A stretch of DNA of 64,000 bases from Candidatus Altimarinota bacterium (GCA_028685185.1 JAQUEK010000002.1:1-64000), one strand, 5' to 3'; shown: positions 1-11,660, counted from the first letter of the stretch. Translations and numbers: made by a program. Notes: a model not told the origin generated them from the letters alone.

Positions 1-278
1 ACAATTATCTATTTTTCAGATGATAATTATATTATGATATTTTCAAAATCTTAAGCTTTCAAAAATTCACTAAATTTATACATCTGAGTAGAAAGTTGCC
101 TGAGTCATTATATTGGACCCTGTCAATTGCAAAAATTGATTGAGCCATAGTAAAATTAAGTAATAGAAAAAGTATAAATATTAATAATATTGTTGCTGTT
201 CTAATAAATATTAAAGCCTACTATATTAAACTATGAATCAATCTTGAACAAAATATTCAAAATAATACTACCAATACT

Positions 279-854
279 ATGCGTACAGATTGAACTATTA
301 TTTGAACTGCTTGAATTTGAGTATGAGGTTCAAATGAGGCACAAAAAGAAACAGATGCTTTTGCAAAACTCACTCAAGATCAAAAGAGATTAACTAATTA
401 TAAACAATATTGAGTATATGATTGAATTACAAAAGATGAGGCAATAAAGAATATAATAAAGGAATGAAGTTATAGAAATGCAAAAGATGCAGAAAGCCTA
501 CTCAATTCATTAATAAAGAATTACTGATTAAAGTTAAAAAATAATTATTGATCAGGTTCAGAAAATAGTTGAAATAATAACATATCTAATACAACATTAA
601 GTGATTGAACTATTATTTGAACAGCTTGAATATGAACTGGTGGTTCAAATGAAGCAATAAAGGAAACAGAAGCTTTTAATAATTTAACAAAAGAACAGCA
701 AAAGACTGAAATAACAAAAGACAAATGAATATACGATTGAATGACTAGGTTAGAAGCTATAAAACAACTAATGAAAGTAAACGGTAGTAGTGAAAATACT
801 GCAACTTCAAACTTAGACGCATATATAAGGATATATTGATTCAATATCAAATAA
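279..854 (+). CDS. hypothetical protein with two copies of a glycine-rich module
   Basis: About 191 residues when TGA is read as glycine. The sequence holds two related modules: residues about 5-90 and 110-185 both begin DGTIIGTAGIG, then a GGSNEA-KET--AF--LT--Q segment, then a YDG(I/M)T--EA helix. The reading frame is open upstream to position 27, but 279 is the only ATG and I chose it. No signal peptide or known domain is recognised. The second module is probably an internal duplication of the first. Function unknown; the reality of the gene rests on the repeat and the consistent TGA usage. Confidence 0.6.
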
Positions 855-930
855 GTTAAATATATATTTGCAAAAAAATTTGATTAAATATATATTCATG
901 CTAGTACTTATATATTTGATACCTTTTAAA

Positions 931-982
931 ATAAAACACTCATAAAATATATTTTTTTGTGAGTGTTTTATTTATTTTCCTA
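931..982 (+). terminator. intrinsic terminator after the duplicated-module gene
   Basis: Ten-base-pair inverted repeat, AAAACACTCA (933-942) against TGAGTGTTTT (960-969), followed by a T-rich run. It lies 78 bases after the stop of the preceding gene. Confidence 0.75.
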
Positions 983-1064
983 TAAGATTAATTATTTTTT
1001 ATTTGCTTATTTAAGGCAATTCATATTTTTGTTTTTTGCTGAAATATATTTAAATTGGAAAGAG

Positions 1065-1136
1065 TAAATAAACTTCGGACAACTTTCAAAAAACACTGGA
1101 CACTTTTAAATAAACTTCGGACAACTTTCAAAAAAC
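1065..1136. repeat. pair of exact 30-bp direct repeats
   Basis: Copies at 1065-1094 and 1107-1136 are identical (start TAAATAAACTTCGGACAACT) and are separated by 12 bases, ACTGGACACTTT. The reverse complement contains two TGTCC-type words per copy/spacer, which resembles transposase end sequences of some IS families. That reading is inference: no transposase gene or fragment is visible nearby. Confidence 0.75.
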
Positions 1137-1140
1137 TTTT

Positions 1141-1327
1141 TTGTATAAAAATTTGATTAGTTCTTTCAGAAAAATCATACTATATTATATTGGGGTAAAT
1201 CTTAAGTTATATATAAGTATACAAAAAGAATCTAGGTTTTACCCTAGATTCTTTTAAATTCATATTCGAGATAGACGTATCTATCTGGCTTCTGAGTATC
1301 TTGTACAAAAATTTGATTGGTTCTTTC
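1141..1327. repeat. 27-bp imperfect direct repeat flanking a terminator next to tRNA-Lys
   Basis: Copies at 1141-1167 and 1301-1327 differ at two positions (TGTAyAAAAATTTGATTrG...TTCTTTC). The second copy ends four bases before the 3' end of the tRNA-Lys gene. Between the copies lies a hairpin terminator. Confidence 0.7.
1223..1256. terminator. hairpin terminator, probably bidirectional
   Basis: AAAAGAATCTAGG and CCTAGATTCTTTT pair around a short TTTTAC loop and give poly-T on both strands. It could end transcription of tRNA-Lys on the minus strand. Confidence 0.7.
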
Positions 1328-1330
1328 TAA

Positions 1331-1406
1331 TGGTGGACCGAGCGGGATTCGAACCCGCGACCATCGCCTTAAGAGGGCGCCGCTCTACCAGCTGAGCTAT
1401 CAATCC
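1331..1406 (-). tRNA. tRNA-Lys (anticodon CTT), CCA encoded
   Basis: Reverse-complement folds as a cloverleaf: acceptor GGATTGA/TCGGTCC with G-U pairs, D arm GCTC/GAGC, anticodon loop CTCTTAA (anticodon CTT), T arm GCGGG-TTCGAAT-CCCGC, discriminator A and encoded CCA. The 27-43 pair is a mismatch. Decodes AAG. Confidence 0.93.
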
Positions 1407-1473
1407 ATATGTTTTTTGCCTGCACACTTTATTTAAAAAAAATGAAAAATCAATTTTTTATTTAAGATTTTCT

Positions 1474-1830
1474 TTATTTCTTTTCCTCTTCCTCGCAAAC
1501 TTTCTTTACATAAGCATACAGAACATCTAAACTATCGAATCATAAATTATGTTTCTTTTTAATGTTCTTGTCTGTTATATAGGTGAATACATACATAGTA
1601 TTTCATTCGACTTTGATGGTCTCGAATCAGAATCAGCCATTCATCTCCTTCAGAAGCGATCAGTAATATATCATATCCGTTACCTCTTTTTTATTTGCAG
1701 TGAAATCTATTGTTTCACCTTCTGATAAGATGCTCTCAGCGTTTTCTCTGGTGTCTTTCATTAAGTTTCAGACTGCGATTCATGCCATCAATGTTACGGC
1801 GGGCAAAACCAGTTTGTAGTTAAGATTCAT
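1474..1830 (-). CDS. small membrane-anchored hypothetical protein
   Basis: 118 residues. The first 22 residues (NYKLVLPAVTLMAGIAVGNL) are a signal anchor or lipid-free signal peptide; the rest is a soluble alpha/beta-looking domain ending in a charged KKVCEEEEKK tail. Six in-frame TGA codons read as glycine. It is divergent from mscS (start 1951). I do not recognise the family. Confidence 0.7.
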
Positions 1831-1950
1831 ATCGTTTGTAATTAGTATTGATATGCCTATTTATAATGAAAAATAATATTTGTCAATACAATTTTGTTTT
1901 ATGTTTCAGAAAATTCTGTATCCTGTGTGAGTTAACACTAATAAAATCAT

Positions 1951-2802
1951 ATGCTAAAGAAAATATTTTTCAGTCTGGCTCTTTTTGTTTTCATCATTTC
2001 CGGTTATCTCTATTTCAAGGATATGGTTCATTTTAACGGAATCAAGCCTTATTATCTGGATAATGCGATGATTATAATCTGAGCTATCATAATCACCTAT
2101 GCAGTGACGGTTATTGTGGACTTCATATTTCTGAAGATCTTCTGAAAAGTGGTGAAATGAGATTCGCTATGAAAGAAGATACTGCCATTGCTCCATAATA
2201 TATCCACCATTGTTGTTTGGGTAATCTGAATCCTATTCACAATAAACCTTCTATGAATAAACATAAGCGCATTTCTGACCTGAGCTTGAATATGATGAGT
2301 GATATTGGCATTGGCAGGGAAGGAAGCATTCACTAACCTTTTCTGAAGCCTTACGCTTGTTTTCAGCAAGAACTTCAAGATAGGGGACAGCATAAGGATC
2401 AAGGGCTATGAATGAAATGTCTCCGAGATAACATTGAGCAATACAAAGCTGATAGATAAGAAAGGGAATTTCGTCTATATTCCTAACAAGTTCGTGATAT
2501 CTGAGATAGTCGAGAATCTGAGCCAGCAGAAATTCAAGAGAATAGAGCTGAAGATGAATATCACATGAACTTCAAAGCTTGATTCCATAAGGAAATCCAT
2601 GGAAAAGATCGTTAAAAACCTTGAAAAGAACAGATTCATAGAAGAGACTGTTTTGAATCTTGATATAGATAACTGACTGATATTGAATGCTTCATTGAAG
2701 ATAAGCGCAGAAGGGGATCTGCCTAAGAATAAGACTGAGATAATCTCACTTATGAAGGATGAATTCGAGAAAGAGGGGATTGAGTTCTGAATGAACAGAT
2801 AA
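1951..2802 (+). CDS. mscS: small-conductance mechanosensitive channel, MscS family
   Basis: 283 residues, typical for a minimal MscS. Three membrane helices at about 5-22, 40-60 and 80-125. The pore-lining third helix reads GAGIGGVILALAGKEAFTNL, and most of its glycines are TGA codons. It is followed by the beta domain (FKIGDSIRIKGYEGNVSEI) and the mixed C-terminal domain. The channel opens when membrane tension rises and releases osmolytes on hypo-osmotic shock. Converges with the HolB-like gene, 9 bases between stops. Start 1951 is the first ATG giving an intact first helix. Confidence 0.93.
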
Positions 2803-2811
2803 TTTCTTTTT

Positions 2812-3501
2812 TTATAGATTTAGCAACACCTTATCAAGTATCCATTTCGGATTGGCATTTGTGGAGTAGATATTCTTGGCTGATTCCTCTATTATATCCA
2901 GAATCTTAGTATCATTTAACGGTATTCTCTTATATTTTTCCTTCAGATATTCAAGAATCGCTATATATTCGTGTTTCTCTATTTTTGAGCTGTACAGGAA
3001 TTTTATCAGATCGTTTTTATCTCAGGAAAAGAATCTATCTATCTTATCCTTTATCTCAACATCGATTTCGTGTATGTTCGAATTCTTGCTGAAAAACAGA
3101 ATCCTTGAAGATATCGTTTCAAGGAGGTTTTCCTTGGAATTCGTAGTAAGCAGGAATAATATCCCATCAGGCACATCTTCGAAGAGCTTAAGGAAACTAT
3201 TGGCTGTCTGGTCGGTGAATTTGTCGATTTCCTCTATCACGAATATATTGAAATCTCATGATGACCTGATGTTTGCCTTTTCTATGATTTCCCTTGCTAA
3301 CTCTATCTTGAAGCTCTTATCTTCTGTCTTGAACAGAAATATATTTTGCATATATTCATTTTCTATTTCATGAATAGACAATATATTTGTATCATTAAGA
3401 TAGTTGATGATTTCACATATATCTTTGTTATCAACAAGAAGCGGAGGAATACCTTCGCCTGATTTGAATTTATCGAGAATAAGTTTTAGTTCTATGTTCA
3501 T
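2812..3501 (-). CDS. DNA polymerase III delta'-like clamp-loader protein without Walker A
   Basis: 229 residues. The centre (about 85-150) resembles the AAA+ core of HolB/DnaX: VIEEIDKFTDQTANSFLKLF, then EDVPDGILFLLTT and a sensor-like TISSRILFF. The N-terminus has no GxxGxGKT P-loop, consistent with a delta' subunit, which is often ATPase-dead. It is shorter than usual HolB (about 300), so domain III is reduced. Only one TGA in frame. Likely role: structural subunit of the clamp loader at the replication fork. An alternative is an unrelated AAA+ remnant. Confidence 0.7.
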
Positions 3502-3588
3502 TTAATTTGATTTTATCAAAAAAAATATATTATGTTCTAGTTTATAAAGTTACAGTTTTTTGTAAAGCCCTATTTTTAAAAACCAAAT

Positions 3589-4593
3589 ATGACAAACAGA
3601 GTCCTTGCTATATTTATCATCATTGCAATTTTCAGCTGACTGTTCTGAGCTTATTATTATTTCTTTGTTGCCAATGTCTGAAGCCTAGAGCTGAATGTCT
3701 GATCGTTCTCTTGAGTGAGCGTTGAGCTGAACTGAGAATTCAAGAACCAATATAGGCTTACATGTAATAAGGTCTGTGACTTCAATAAGATTCCACCTAT
3801 AAACTATACTTTGAACATTTCAAAAACCTGATACAAGCCTCAGAGCAAAAGCATCAAGATTATAAGATGAGAGAAATCGGTCCTGAATATAAATCTCCAG
3901 AAATTGGTTTTCCTTAAGGAGAATAATATGAACAATACAGACAAGATAAGTTTGCTGAGATTCAATAAATCAGCAGCAGAATCAAACGACAAGCAAGTTG
4001 TAATCTGAGTGAAGGACTGAATCGTATATTATTACAAGTTCAATCCCTGATTCTGAATCTATTCTTCCGTTTCCTGAGAGGAGAAAAACATACTTCTTCT
4101 GTGAGAGAAAGTCATAAGCAAGGTTTTCTTTAATAAGAATGATTGACTTATTCTTATCAATGCCGAGGGCGAGAGCTTTGTTTTTGATATAAGCTCTAAA
4201 ATAAACTATTCCATAAGCATAAAGGATGACTTCATCTATGTGAAGAGCAGCATCGAAGATAATAAGCTTCTTCTTAAAACCAAAGATTCGACTTATATAT
4301 ATGACCTTAAGACAAATACATGAATAAAGAACACCGTATTCAATGATTATATAATACTTTGAAATGATAATGTGCTATGACTTATAAGCAAGAAGGATAG
4401 ATCCAAGCTCAGCATATTGAATTTTAATGATAATTGAAAGGACAAGCTGATATTGAACAATATCTCTACAAGAGATAGAAAAATTGTGTTCGAAACTGAA
4501 TTTGATGTTAAATACATGGAATTGATAGATGGGAAGATATTGCTGACATTGACGGATTGAAAGCAATTTGAAGTAAAGGAATTGAATTATTAA
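3589..4593 (+). CDS. membrane-anchored PEGA-domain protein with propeller-like C-terminus
   Basis: 334 residues. One N-terminal membrane helix (about 4-24), then a PEGA domain at about 34-95 (ELNGEFKNQYRL, INYTLNISKTGYKP), a beta-sandwich often found in surface proteins. Residues about 130-330 consist of repeated beta strands (GLILINAEGESFVFDI, DSTYIYDLKTN) that look like blades of a propeller. About 15 TGA glycines. The gene is 15 bases upstream of the flippase gene and likely co-transcribed. Probable role in envelope structure; substrate unknown. Confidence 0.75.
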
Positions 4594-4608
4594 GAACGAT
4601 ATCAGATA

Positions 4609-6105
4609 ATGGCTACAAAAAAAGTATATTTCAATACGATAGCGCAACTTGCATGAAAGGTTTCAACAGCATTTATAAGCATTTTCCTTATAAAGATATT
4701 GACCAATTATCTTTCAGTCGATGATTATGGGCTATATTCCAAGGTATATAATTACCTTTCTATTTTTGCCGTTATCGCAGATATGTGACTTTTTACGATC
4801 ACCATAAGGGAGATTTCAGCAAATAAGGACAATAAGGCTATAGTCCAGAAAATAATCTGAAATATGATGACTATAAGGATGTCTCTTTGAATAGCGATAA
4901 TATTTTTGTCGGTCTGAATCGCATATTTCCTTCCATGATATAATTCAAAGCTTGCACTGTATTCTATATTCATAACATCGTTCTTCGTATTCTTCTGACT
5001 TATGAATTCTGCTATACTTTCGCTTCTTCAGGCATATCTTAAGACAGAATTCTCATTCATATCGACAACAGTCTGAAAGCTATCTAATTTTGCTTTTGTT
5101 CTACTGGTCATATTTGTCCTGTTTCCGAAAGCGATGGTTGCGTCTGACCCTTCGCTGCAGTTCCAATCTTTCCTTTGGCTGATGTTCGCTTGAGTGTTCT
5201 GAAATATAGTCATGACATCAATAATCTACATGTATTCAAGGAAAGTCGAAAAGATAAGCTTCTGATTCGATCTTGCTCATATAAAGAATCTCGTTAAGAC
5301 ATCGATACCATACTGAATCGCTATGTTCCTGAATGTAGTATATTTTAAGATAGATGTCATAATCCTTTCTCTTATGGAAGACAAGAACATAGTGAATACA
5401 AGCATCTGACTTTATTCTGTTCCTATGAAGATAGTAGAGGTCTGAATGCTCTTTGGATGACTTTTCCTCCAATCGATGCTTCCATTGTTTACAAATGCTA
5501 TAAAGAAGAAGGAATCAGAAGAGATGTATTCTCTTGTTTCGAGATCATATAAGCTGCTTTTCGCTTTCTGAATAGCTATCGTGGGTTTCTCTCTCGCAAA
5601 CTGATTCGGTATATTGTCTCTTGTTGCAAATAAGGAATATCTTGATCACACGAAATATATCTACAATTCCCTTGATTCGTTCAATATAGTGGTTTTCGTC
5701 TTCCTGTTCTGCTTCATCTCATCCATATTCACATATATCCTTATCGCGAACAATGAGCAATGAAGGCTGCTTAAAGTGAATTTCTATCTTACAATCCTTA
5801 ATATCATCCTTAATGTTGCGCTGATACCGAAATTTTCATTCATCTGATCTTCGATAGCAACACTTATCTCACAAATAGTTATGCTGGTTTATATCTATAT
5901 CGTTTCACGCCATATCTTCAGATTCAATTTCATGCCGTCTTATACGATAAAGATCATATTCCTATGAGTCATCGCTTCTTTTTCGAATATGCTTCTTCAT
6001 AATCTTCTGCACTTCAGCTCAACCATGTCACTTATAGTGTCATTTTGAATTTTCGCTATAATCTTTTTTCCTTGAGCTTATCTTGCATATGTTAAGACAA
6101 AATAA
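4609..6105 (+). CDS. oligosaccharide flippase / Wzx-MurJ-like membrane transporter
   Basis: 498 residues, highly hydrophobic with about 12-14 membrane helices. The N-terminus (AQLAGKVSTAFISIFLIKIL, SVDDYGLYSKVYNYLSIFAV) is the signature of polysaccharide-type MOP superfamily flippases, with the YGxYS motif after the first helix. Expected to flip a lipid-linked sugar or peptidoglycan precursor across the membrane. Follows the PEGA gene by 15 bases. MurJ is an alternative, but the N-terminal motif favours Wzx-like proteins. Confidence 0.88.
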
Positions 6106-6187
6106 TCCGTAGCATACTGATTATTTCATGTTGAAAAAAAATTATATTGTATATAATTAGCACGTTTTATTTTGTTAAATTTTTGAT

Positions 6188-7123
6188 ATGAGCATCGTAA
6201 ATGTAATATGACACAAGGTTCCTGATACGGATTCCATTATATCAGCGCTTGTTTTCGCTGAATATCTTGTGAAATCATGAGTCGAGGCAAAGGCTTTCAG
6301 ATTATGAGAGCTGAATAATGAGACCAGATTCATATTCGATAATGTATGAGCAGATGTTCCTGAATTATCAACAGGTTTTGAGGCTTCTTCAAAGATAGCC
6401 CTGGTTGACCATAATGAGAAATCACAAACCGTAGATAATATAGATGAGCTTGACCTTGAATATATCGTAGACCACCATAAGATCTGAGCATTATCAACAT
6501 CAAAGCCTATTTTTGTAAGATTCGAGAATATCGGTTCGACAAATACTCTGTTATATAAGATGTATTCGGAAGCTTCGTTTGAGATATCCAAGACAAATGC
6601 GATTTTGATGATTTCTGCAATCATTTCAGATACCCTTCTATTCAGATCACCTACAACGACATCAGAAGACGTTAAGGCTATAGAGGAGCTGAATAAGATA
6701 GCTTTGATAGATGACCTTGAATGATATGCATTGAAGATGTTCAATGCGAAATCTGACCTATGAGATATTTCCGTAGGGGATCTGATAAAATTGGATTATA
6801 AGGAATTCGATGTCTGAAATTTCAAGATATGAGCAGGGACTATAGAAACAACTAATCCTGATTATTCGCTTAACAGGAAGACTGAGATAGTTTCAAAGAT
6901 GCAAGAGATCAAATCTGAAAACCGACTGGATATTATAATCCTTTCCGTCGTCGATATATTGAATGAGAAAAATATTACAATCATTTCTGATGAACATGAC
7001 GAGAAAATAGTAAAAGATGTTTTCTGAGTGGCTTCATCCGATAATTTAGCCGATTTATGAGCTAGGATATCCAGAAAGAAACAAATTATCCCACAATTGA
7101 CAGAATATTATAATAAGCTCTAA
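6188..7123 (+). CDS. ppaC: manganese-dependent inorganic pyrophosphatase (DHH family)
   Basis: 311 residues, normal length for family II pyrophosphatase. Metal-binding motifs in order: GHKVPDTDS (residues 8-16), VDHNE (about 78), VDHHKIG (about 100) and SDT (about 150); the DHHA2 substrate domain ends with SRKKQIIPQL, containing the conserved RKKQ. It hydrolyses pyrophosphate to phosphate in the cytosol and drives biosynthetic reactions. The motif glycines GHK and KIG are TGA codons. Preceded by the flippase gene (82 bases) and followed by a terminator. Confidence 0.95.
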
Positions 7124-7159
7124 TTTTTTTCTTGATTACTGCTAAAAAATGGTTATATT

Positions 7160-7193
7160 AAGGCTTGTAAATATATTTTAACAAGCCTTTTCT
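7160..7193 (+). terminator. intrinsic terminator after ppaC
   Basis: AAGGCTTGT (7160-7168) pairs with ACAAGCCTT (7181-7189), followed by TTTT. The next gene starts immediately after, at 7195. Confidence 0.75.
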
Positions 7194-7194
7194 T

Positions 7195-8628
7195 ATGACA
7201 AGAATGCGAAATAGAGACGTAAGAGCAAATTACTCATCTTTCATACTGCCAATGATCATAGCCCTATGAGTCATTATCTTGGTCGTAAAGCTTATATTCT
7301 GATGAACGAACGATAATTCCGTGAGATCATGAAAATATATAAATATAAGCCCAAATCAGCAAAGCTCTGAAATCTATATCTACATGTCTTGAGATTCAAA
7401 AAAGCTTATAGATTCCCAGACTAAGATGTTCTCAACTGATAATAAGATGCAAGTTTCTGTCTGAGAGGCTAAAATAAATATCGATTGAAATGATTCGAAT
7501 TTCTATCTTGATAGGCTTTGAGAATTAAGATATGAATGACTGATCTCATGAAAACAAGTTTTATCCCTTCTTAATGCCCAGTTTTGGTGAGAGATCAAAA
7601 GTGATGACATTGAGATAAAATTAAAGAATATAAAGATACTTCCGAATAATTCTTCTGTCATCGCGTTTTCACAAAATGCAATAGCAAGCAATGTGTTCGT
7701 ATTGAAATGAAATGTTAAGGTTATCTTGAATGATGATTCCAAGGATCCGAAATCAACTGAGCTATGAGTATGACAGAAGCTTACGATCATGAATAACGAT
7801 CTGAATGATTCAAGCCTTAATATGAATGATAAGATAGAGCCGATCGATGACATATTCAAGACAGAAGATTTTTTCGTAAAGCATAATTGATGAAGCTATC
7901 TTGAAAAAGAATCATCTTGATCAGTTTCATGATCTTGAAGTAGCTTAAGCTGATCTTTATCACAGAAGAATCAGAAACTGCTGATCTTCAATAATCCGAC
8001 TGATGAATCTACAATCGATTGATCAAGCCTTGATGTTGACTGAAAGATTATTTCACAGGATATAGAAAAAATCACCCTTAATGACAAGGAGGTTTCATTG
8101 AACAAGCCTGAGATGACATTTGCACTTAAATGATTTGCCCTTGATTCTCAGATAAACAATCTTGTTTACAAGGCTTATGATAAGGATAACAATCTTTTGG
8201 CAAAATGAGTTTTTGTAGTCTATTCAAGCTCTAAAACAGATAAGAAGGAAGATGAGAAGCCTTGAGTTACGACATATCCTATCTCATCTAAGGATTTCAA
8301 GATCATCGAACCTGCTGAAAACCCTTTCAAAACCTCTGATAATATCGTCAAGATTGCATGAAGGATAAGTTCTCCTGCTGTTAAATACATTACGATAAAC
8401 TGATTCAGGCTTACGAAGTTCTCACAATTCTCTACTACGTGGTATTATTTTGCAAATAAGGATTACGGAACAATGAATGATGGAATCAACCTATATACCA
8501 TAAAATATTACTGAAAAGATGATGAATTATTGAATACAGGATTGTTCACTATAGTCAAGGAATCCTATGTTCAGGAAGAAATCACAAATACAGGTACAGT
8601 ATCTTCAACTTGAAGCAATAATTGATAA
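7195..8628 (+). CDS. single-pass membrane protein with FecR-like and Ig-like regions
   Basis: 477 residues. Cytoplasmic N-terminus, membrane helix at about 17-40 (LPMIIALGVIILVVKLIFGG), then a region resembling a FecR domain (QVSVGEAKINIDG, FYLDRLGELRYE, NVFVLKGNVKVILN; about 80-190). The C-terminal part is serine-rich then beta-rich, with an Ig-like stretch (EVSLNKPEMTFALKGFALDS). FecR-like domains occur in surface and regulatory proteins. It lies 10 bases before a pilin gene, so it may belong to pilus or envelope assembly. Function not assigned. Confidence 0.72.
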
Positions 8629-8638
8629 TACACTAAAA

Positions 8639-9232
8639 ATGGGGAATAAATGAAATTCAATAATCGAGGTTGTAGTAGTTATTGTGATTTTGACATTTTG
8701 AATCGTATGAACATTTTCGATATTGAACAGCTCACAGATCCTTTCAACAACTACAGAGAATAAGATAAAAGCCATAAATATAGCAAGAGACTGAATCGAA
8801 TCGGTCATAAATATCAGAGATACGAATTGGATAAAATTCTCAAGCGATTACAGCTACTGTTGGTTTGTAAAAGCTTATGACGTAAATTGCATATGATCAA
8901 CCTTGGCAACACTGAAGAATTATCCAACGTGAGATTATGCGATTGAACAAATCTGATCCTTATTATATCTTACATGATCGACACAATTCCCTGTATATTA
9001 TGATGCTAATTGACTTATAACACAATCATGAAGCTTTTCCACAAAATGCACTTCAAGCTTGAGTACAGGATGTGTTTCTATTTTCACAAGAAAGATTCAT
9101 ATAGAAGTGATTGATCCATTGAATGAGATCAAGGTAAGCAGTATAGCGGAATGGAGGGATTCAGCTAAGAAGAACTGACCATATAGGATAAATCTAGAGA
9201 CAACCCTTACAAACTGGAAAACAAAATTCTAA
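8639..9232 (+). CDS. type IV pilin-like protein
   Basis: 197 residues. The N-terminus MGNKGNSIIEVVVVIVIL is a class III leader followed by the hydrophobic assembly helix with the +5 Glu (IIEV). A prepilin peptidase should cut after the leader glycine, here a TGA codon (residue 5). The globular domain contains four cysteines, the last pair as KCTSS...TGC. Prepilin peptidase is encoded at 21195-22040. Followed by a strong terminator. Confidence 0.87.
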
Positions 9233-9242
9233 TTCTTGATAT

Positions 9243-9277
9243 AATAAAAATCCTCCATTTCGGAGGATTTTTATTAT
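9243..9277. terminator. bidirectional intrinsic terminator between convergent genes
   Basis: Perfect 14-bp stem AATAAAAATCCTCC / GGAGGATTTTTATT around ATTTC, with poly-T on both strands. It separates the pilin gene from the convergent PKD gene. Confidence 0.9.
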
Positions 9278-9287
9278 ATCATTTAAA

Positions 9288-11660
9288 TTATAAGCTTCAG
9301 TTATCTTCTTTTACATCAATCACTTTATCTCATGTCTTGATTGTTCAATCTGAATATGTCACAGTGAGTTTCAGCCTGTATGTTCAAACTGCTTCATATG
9401 TATGTGTTGGATTTGCATCTGATGAACTCTGTCAATCTCAGAAATTCCAAGAATAGCTTTCTATCTGTCATAATGATCATATAGTGTCAAAATCAACTGA
9501 TTTTCATACATATGTATAACTTACTGAAGAATTGATTATCAGGTCCTTAGAAGCTCATTTCAGGATCACCTTTTTAGTTATAGATTCCTTTTTTCAATTA
9601 TTTTTGGTTACAGTCAGCTTGATTATATATTCTCAAGGAAAGTTATATTTATAATCAATCTTTGCATCTCATTCTATAGGGGATTTTCATTCTCAGAAAT
9701 CATAACTGTATTTTACTATACTTCATTCACTAACCTGACTCGCAGAACCGTCTATATGTACGACTGTTGGAGCATATTCTGCTTCTTGTACAACTTTAAG
9801 ATTCAAATCGAATTCTTTTTTGGTTCATTCGATGATTATGTTTTCAGTTATTTTCTGTATGCTGTTCTTTAATTTAGATTCGAATGTATATTCAACCTTG
9901 ATCGTATATTTCTTATTTTCAAGAAATTCATATGAAACATTCTTTCAGATTTTCTCATATTTTCCATCTCAATCGAAATCCCATTCTGCATTTGTAAGCT
10001 CATATGTATTATCTGTTACCTTTACATAATTCACATTGAAGTTAAGTTTTTTAGGTATATCGGATTTTATGTAGTATGCCCTTAATTCTTTCTTATATGT
10101 CTTATCGACAAGTGAAACTCACTTCTCATCCTCTATCCTTAAAAGCGAATTATTTATACCTAATGGGTCTACATTGACATCAGCTTTAACAAGGACAAGA
10201 GGTTTCCTAATTGTTATATCCAATTGCAGATCTGAAGTGTTTCAGATATAATCTGTCATAGTAAGCTTTACATTATGTTTTCAATAGTTCAAGAATGGAT
10301 ATTCAGGGCTTTCTTGATCTGTAATGATATTAGTATCATCAATAAGCCATTTATATGAGGATATCTTATCCTTATCCTTCATATCTACGCTGAACTTCAA
10401 TGTCAGCGGATTTATTATATCTTGTTCATATGTTATGGTTCAATCGTTTTTTCCTCATTCGTCCGATGTCTTTATTACATATATCTTGTCACAGCTATTT
10501 GTCTGCTTCATATTGTTATATAGGTTCATGCACACAAGGCTTTCCTTTGTGAATATCTTTGGAGAATATTTATATCATTCATAATCAGGCGTGTTTGTGT
10601 TGTTATCTTCTAGAAACCAGCTTATCTTTCAGATTTCCCTTAAATCGCTCGCATCGAAGATTACTTTCTTTCATCATAGTCTCTGTGGCTTTTCTTCTAT
10701 CTTGACTATACCTATTATGTTTATATCAGGAAAATTCATTGAAATCTCTTTTTCCTTTCATGTAACCAAATCTATTCATTTATAGATTCATTTTGGCTTA
10801 TAGACTCATTTTTTGTCATAATTATATATTATCGAATCTTCATTTGCAGGATTCACTCAGGTCTTATCTATCTTATTATCTCAATTGAAATCTATCTCAT
10901 ATGACTCGATATCGAGATATTTACCATAATAATCGACATCTGATTTAAAATCGAATCTAAGTGTGAATGGTCAGATCAGGTTATTATAAGCGGATAATAT
11001 AGAACTATCCTTGAATTTATCAGACAAAAGCTTATCATTGTCATATATGATTATTCATCAGTTCGGATTTATATAATTTGTCGCTCATATCTTTTGAATA
11101 AGGAATGCCCACAATGTTATTCATGAAAATAGGGTTATTCATATGATTATCGATAGTATGATCGATATTGTTTTTTTCTTTTTGAATTCTTTCTTTGTTA
11201 AGATTGCCTTGAACAGGAACATTATCCACACTATAGATATGGCGAAGGTGATGAATCAGAAAGAGAAATTTACAAGCTTTTCAAGCAATGCTTTGATATC
11301 CTGTGGTTTGATTCACAATGAGATGAAAAACTGAGCTTGTCATGGATTGAATACGATATAAGCAAGGAATGCTCAGAAGAATATTCAAGAAACTATAAAT
11401 ATGGCTCAGAATATTCTTGCGAAATCCTGTCATTTAAGGCTGCTCTTCACTTCTTTTTTAGGTGTCTTATTCTTATCGTCATTGTTTCAATCTTCAGAAG
11501 TTCATTGTCCAGACTCTTCTGTTTTATCAGATTCCTCGGTTTTAGTCGTTTCCTCAACTGTTTTTTCTTTGTCAGCTAATGTTTCTTCCTCATTTCATTT
11601 ATCACTGTCTGGCGTAGCTAATATCTGTGATAGCATGCTATTTTCATTGTTGTCGCTCAT
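9288..11660 (-). CDS. PKD-repeat membrane protein
   Basis: 790 residues. The first 80 residues are acidic and low-complexity (TEESDKTEES). Three membrane helices follow at about 88-110, 128-152 and 165-190. The rest (about 200-790) is extracellular and built of PKD/Ig-like domains with the hallmark cores WDFDGDGKYE, YSYDFGEGKSP and YSWNFGDGQSSS followed by THTYEAVGTYRLKLTV. PKD glycines are mostly TGA. It is directly downstream of the giant PKD gene (stop 11716), with a hairpin between. Likely a cell-surface adhesin or host-contact protein, possibly working with its neighbour. Confidence 0.85.

Larger units (their letters stand above)
855..1330. other. gene-free stretch with repeats and terminators
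   Basis: No reading frame with a plausible protein is seen in either strand. The interval holds the terminator at 931, the 30-bp repeat pair, the 27-bp repeat pair and the hairpin at 1223. It looks like debris of a mobile element beside a tRNA gene, but this is inference. Confidence 0.5.

Noticed and set aside
27-278. N-terminal extension of the first gene
   Set aside because: The frame is open to position 27 but lacks an ATG and the repeat-module pattern; the start at 279 was kept.
6175-6744. 189-codon minus-strand frame over ppaC
   Set aside because: The plus strand encodes a complete PpaC with all metal motifs; the frame is a shadow made possible by low TAA/TAG on the other strand.
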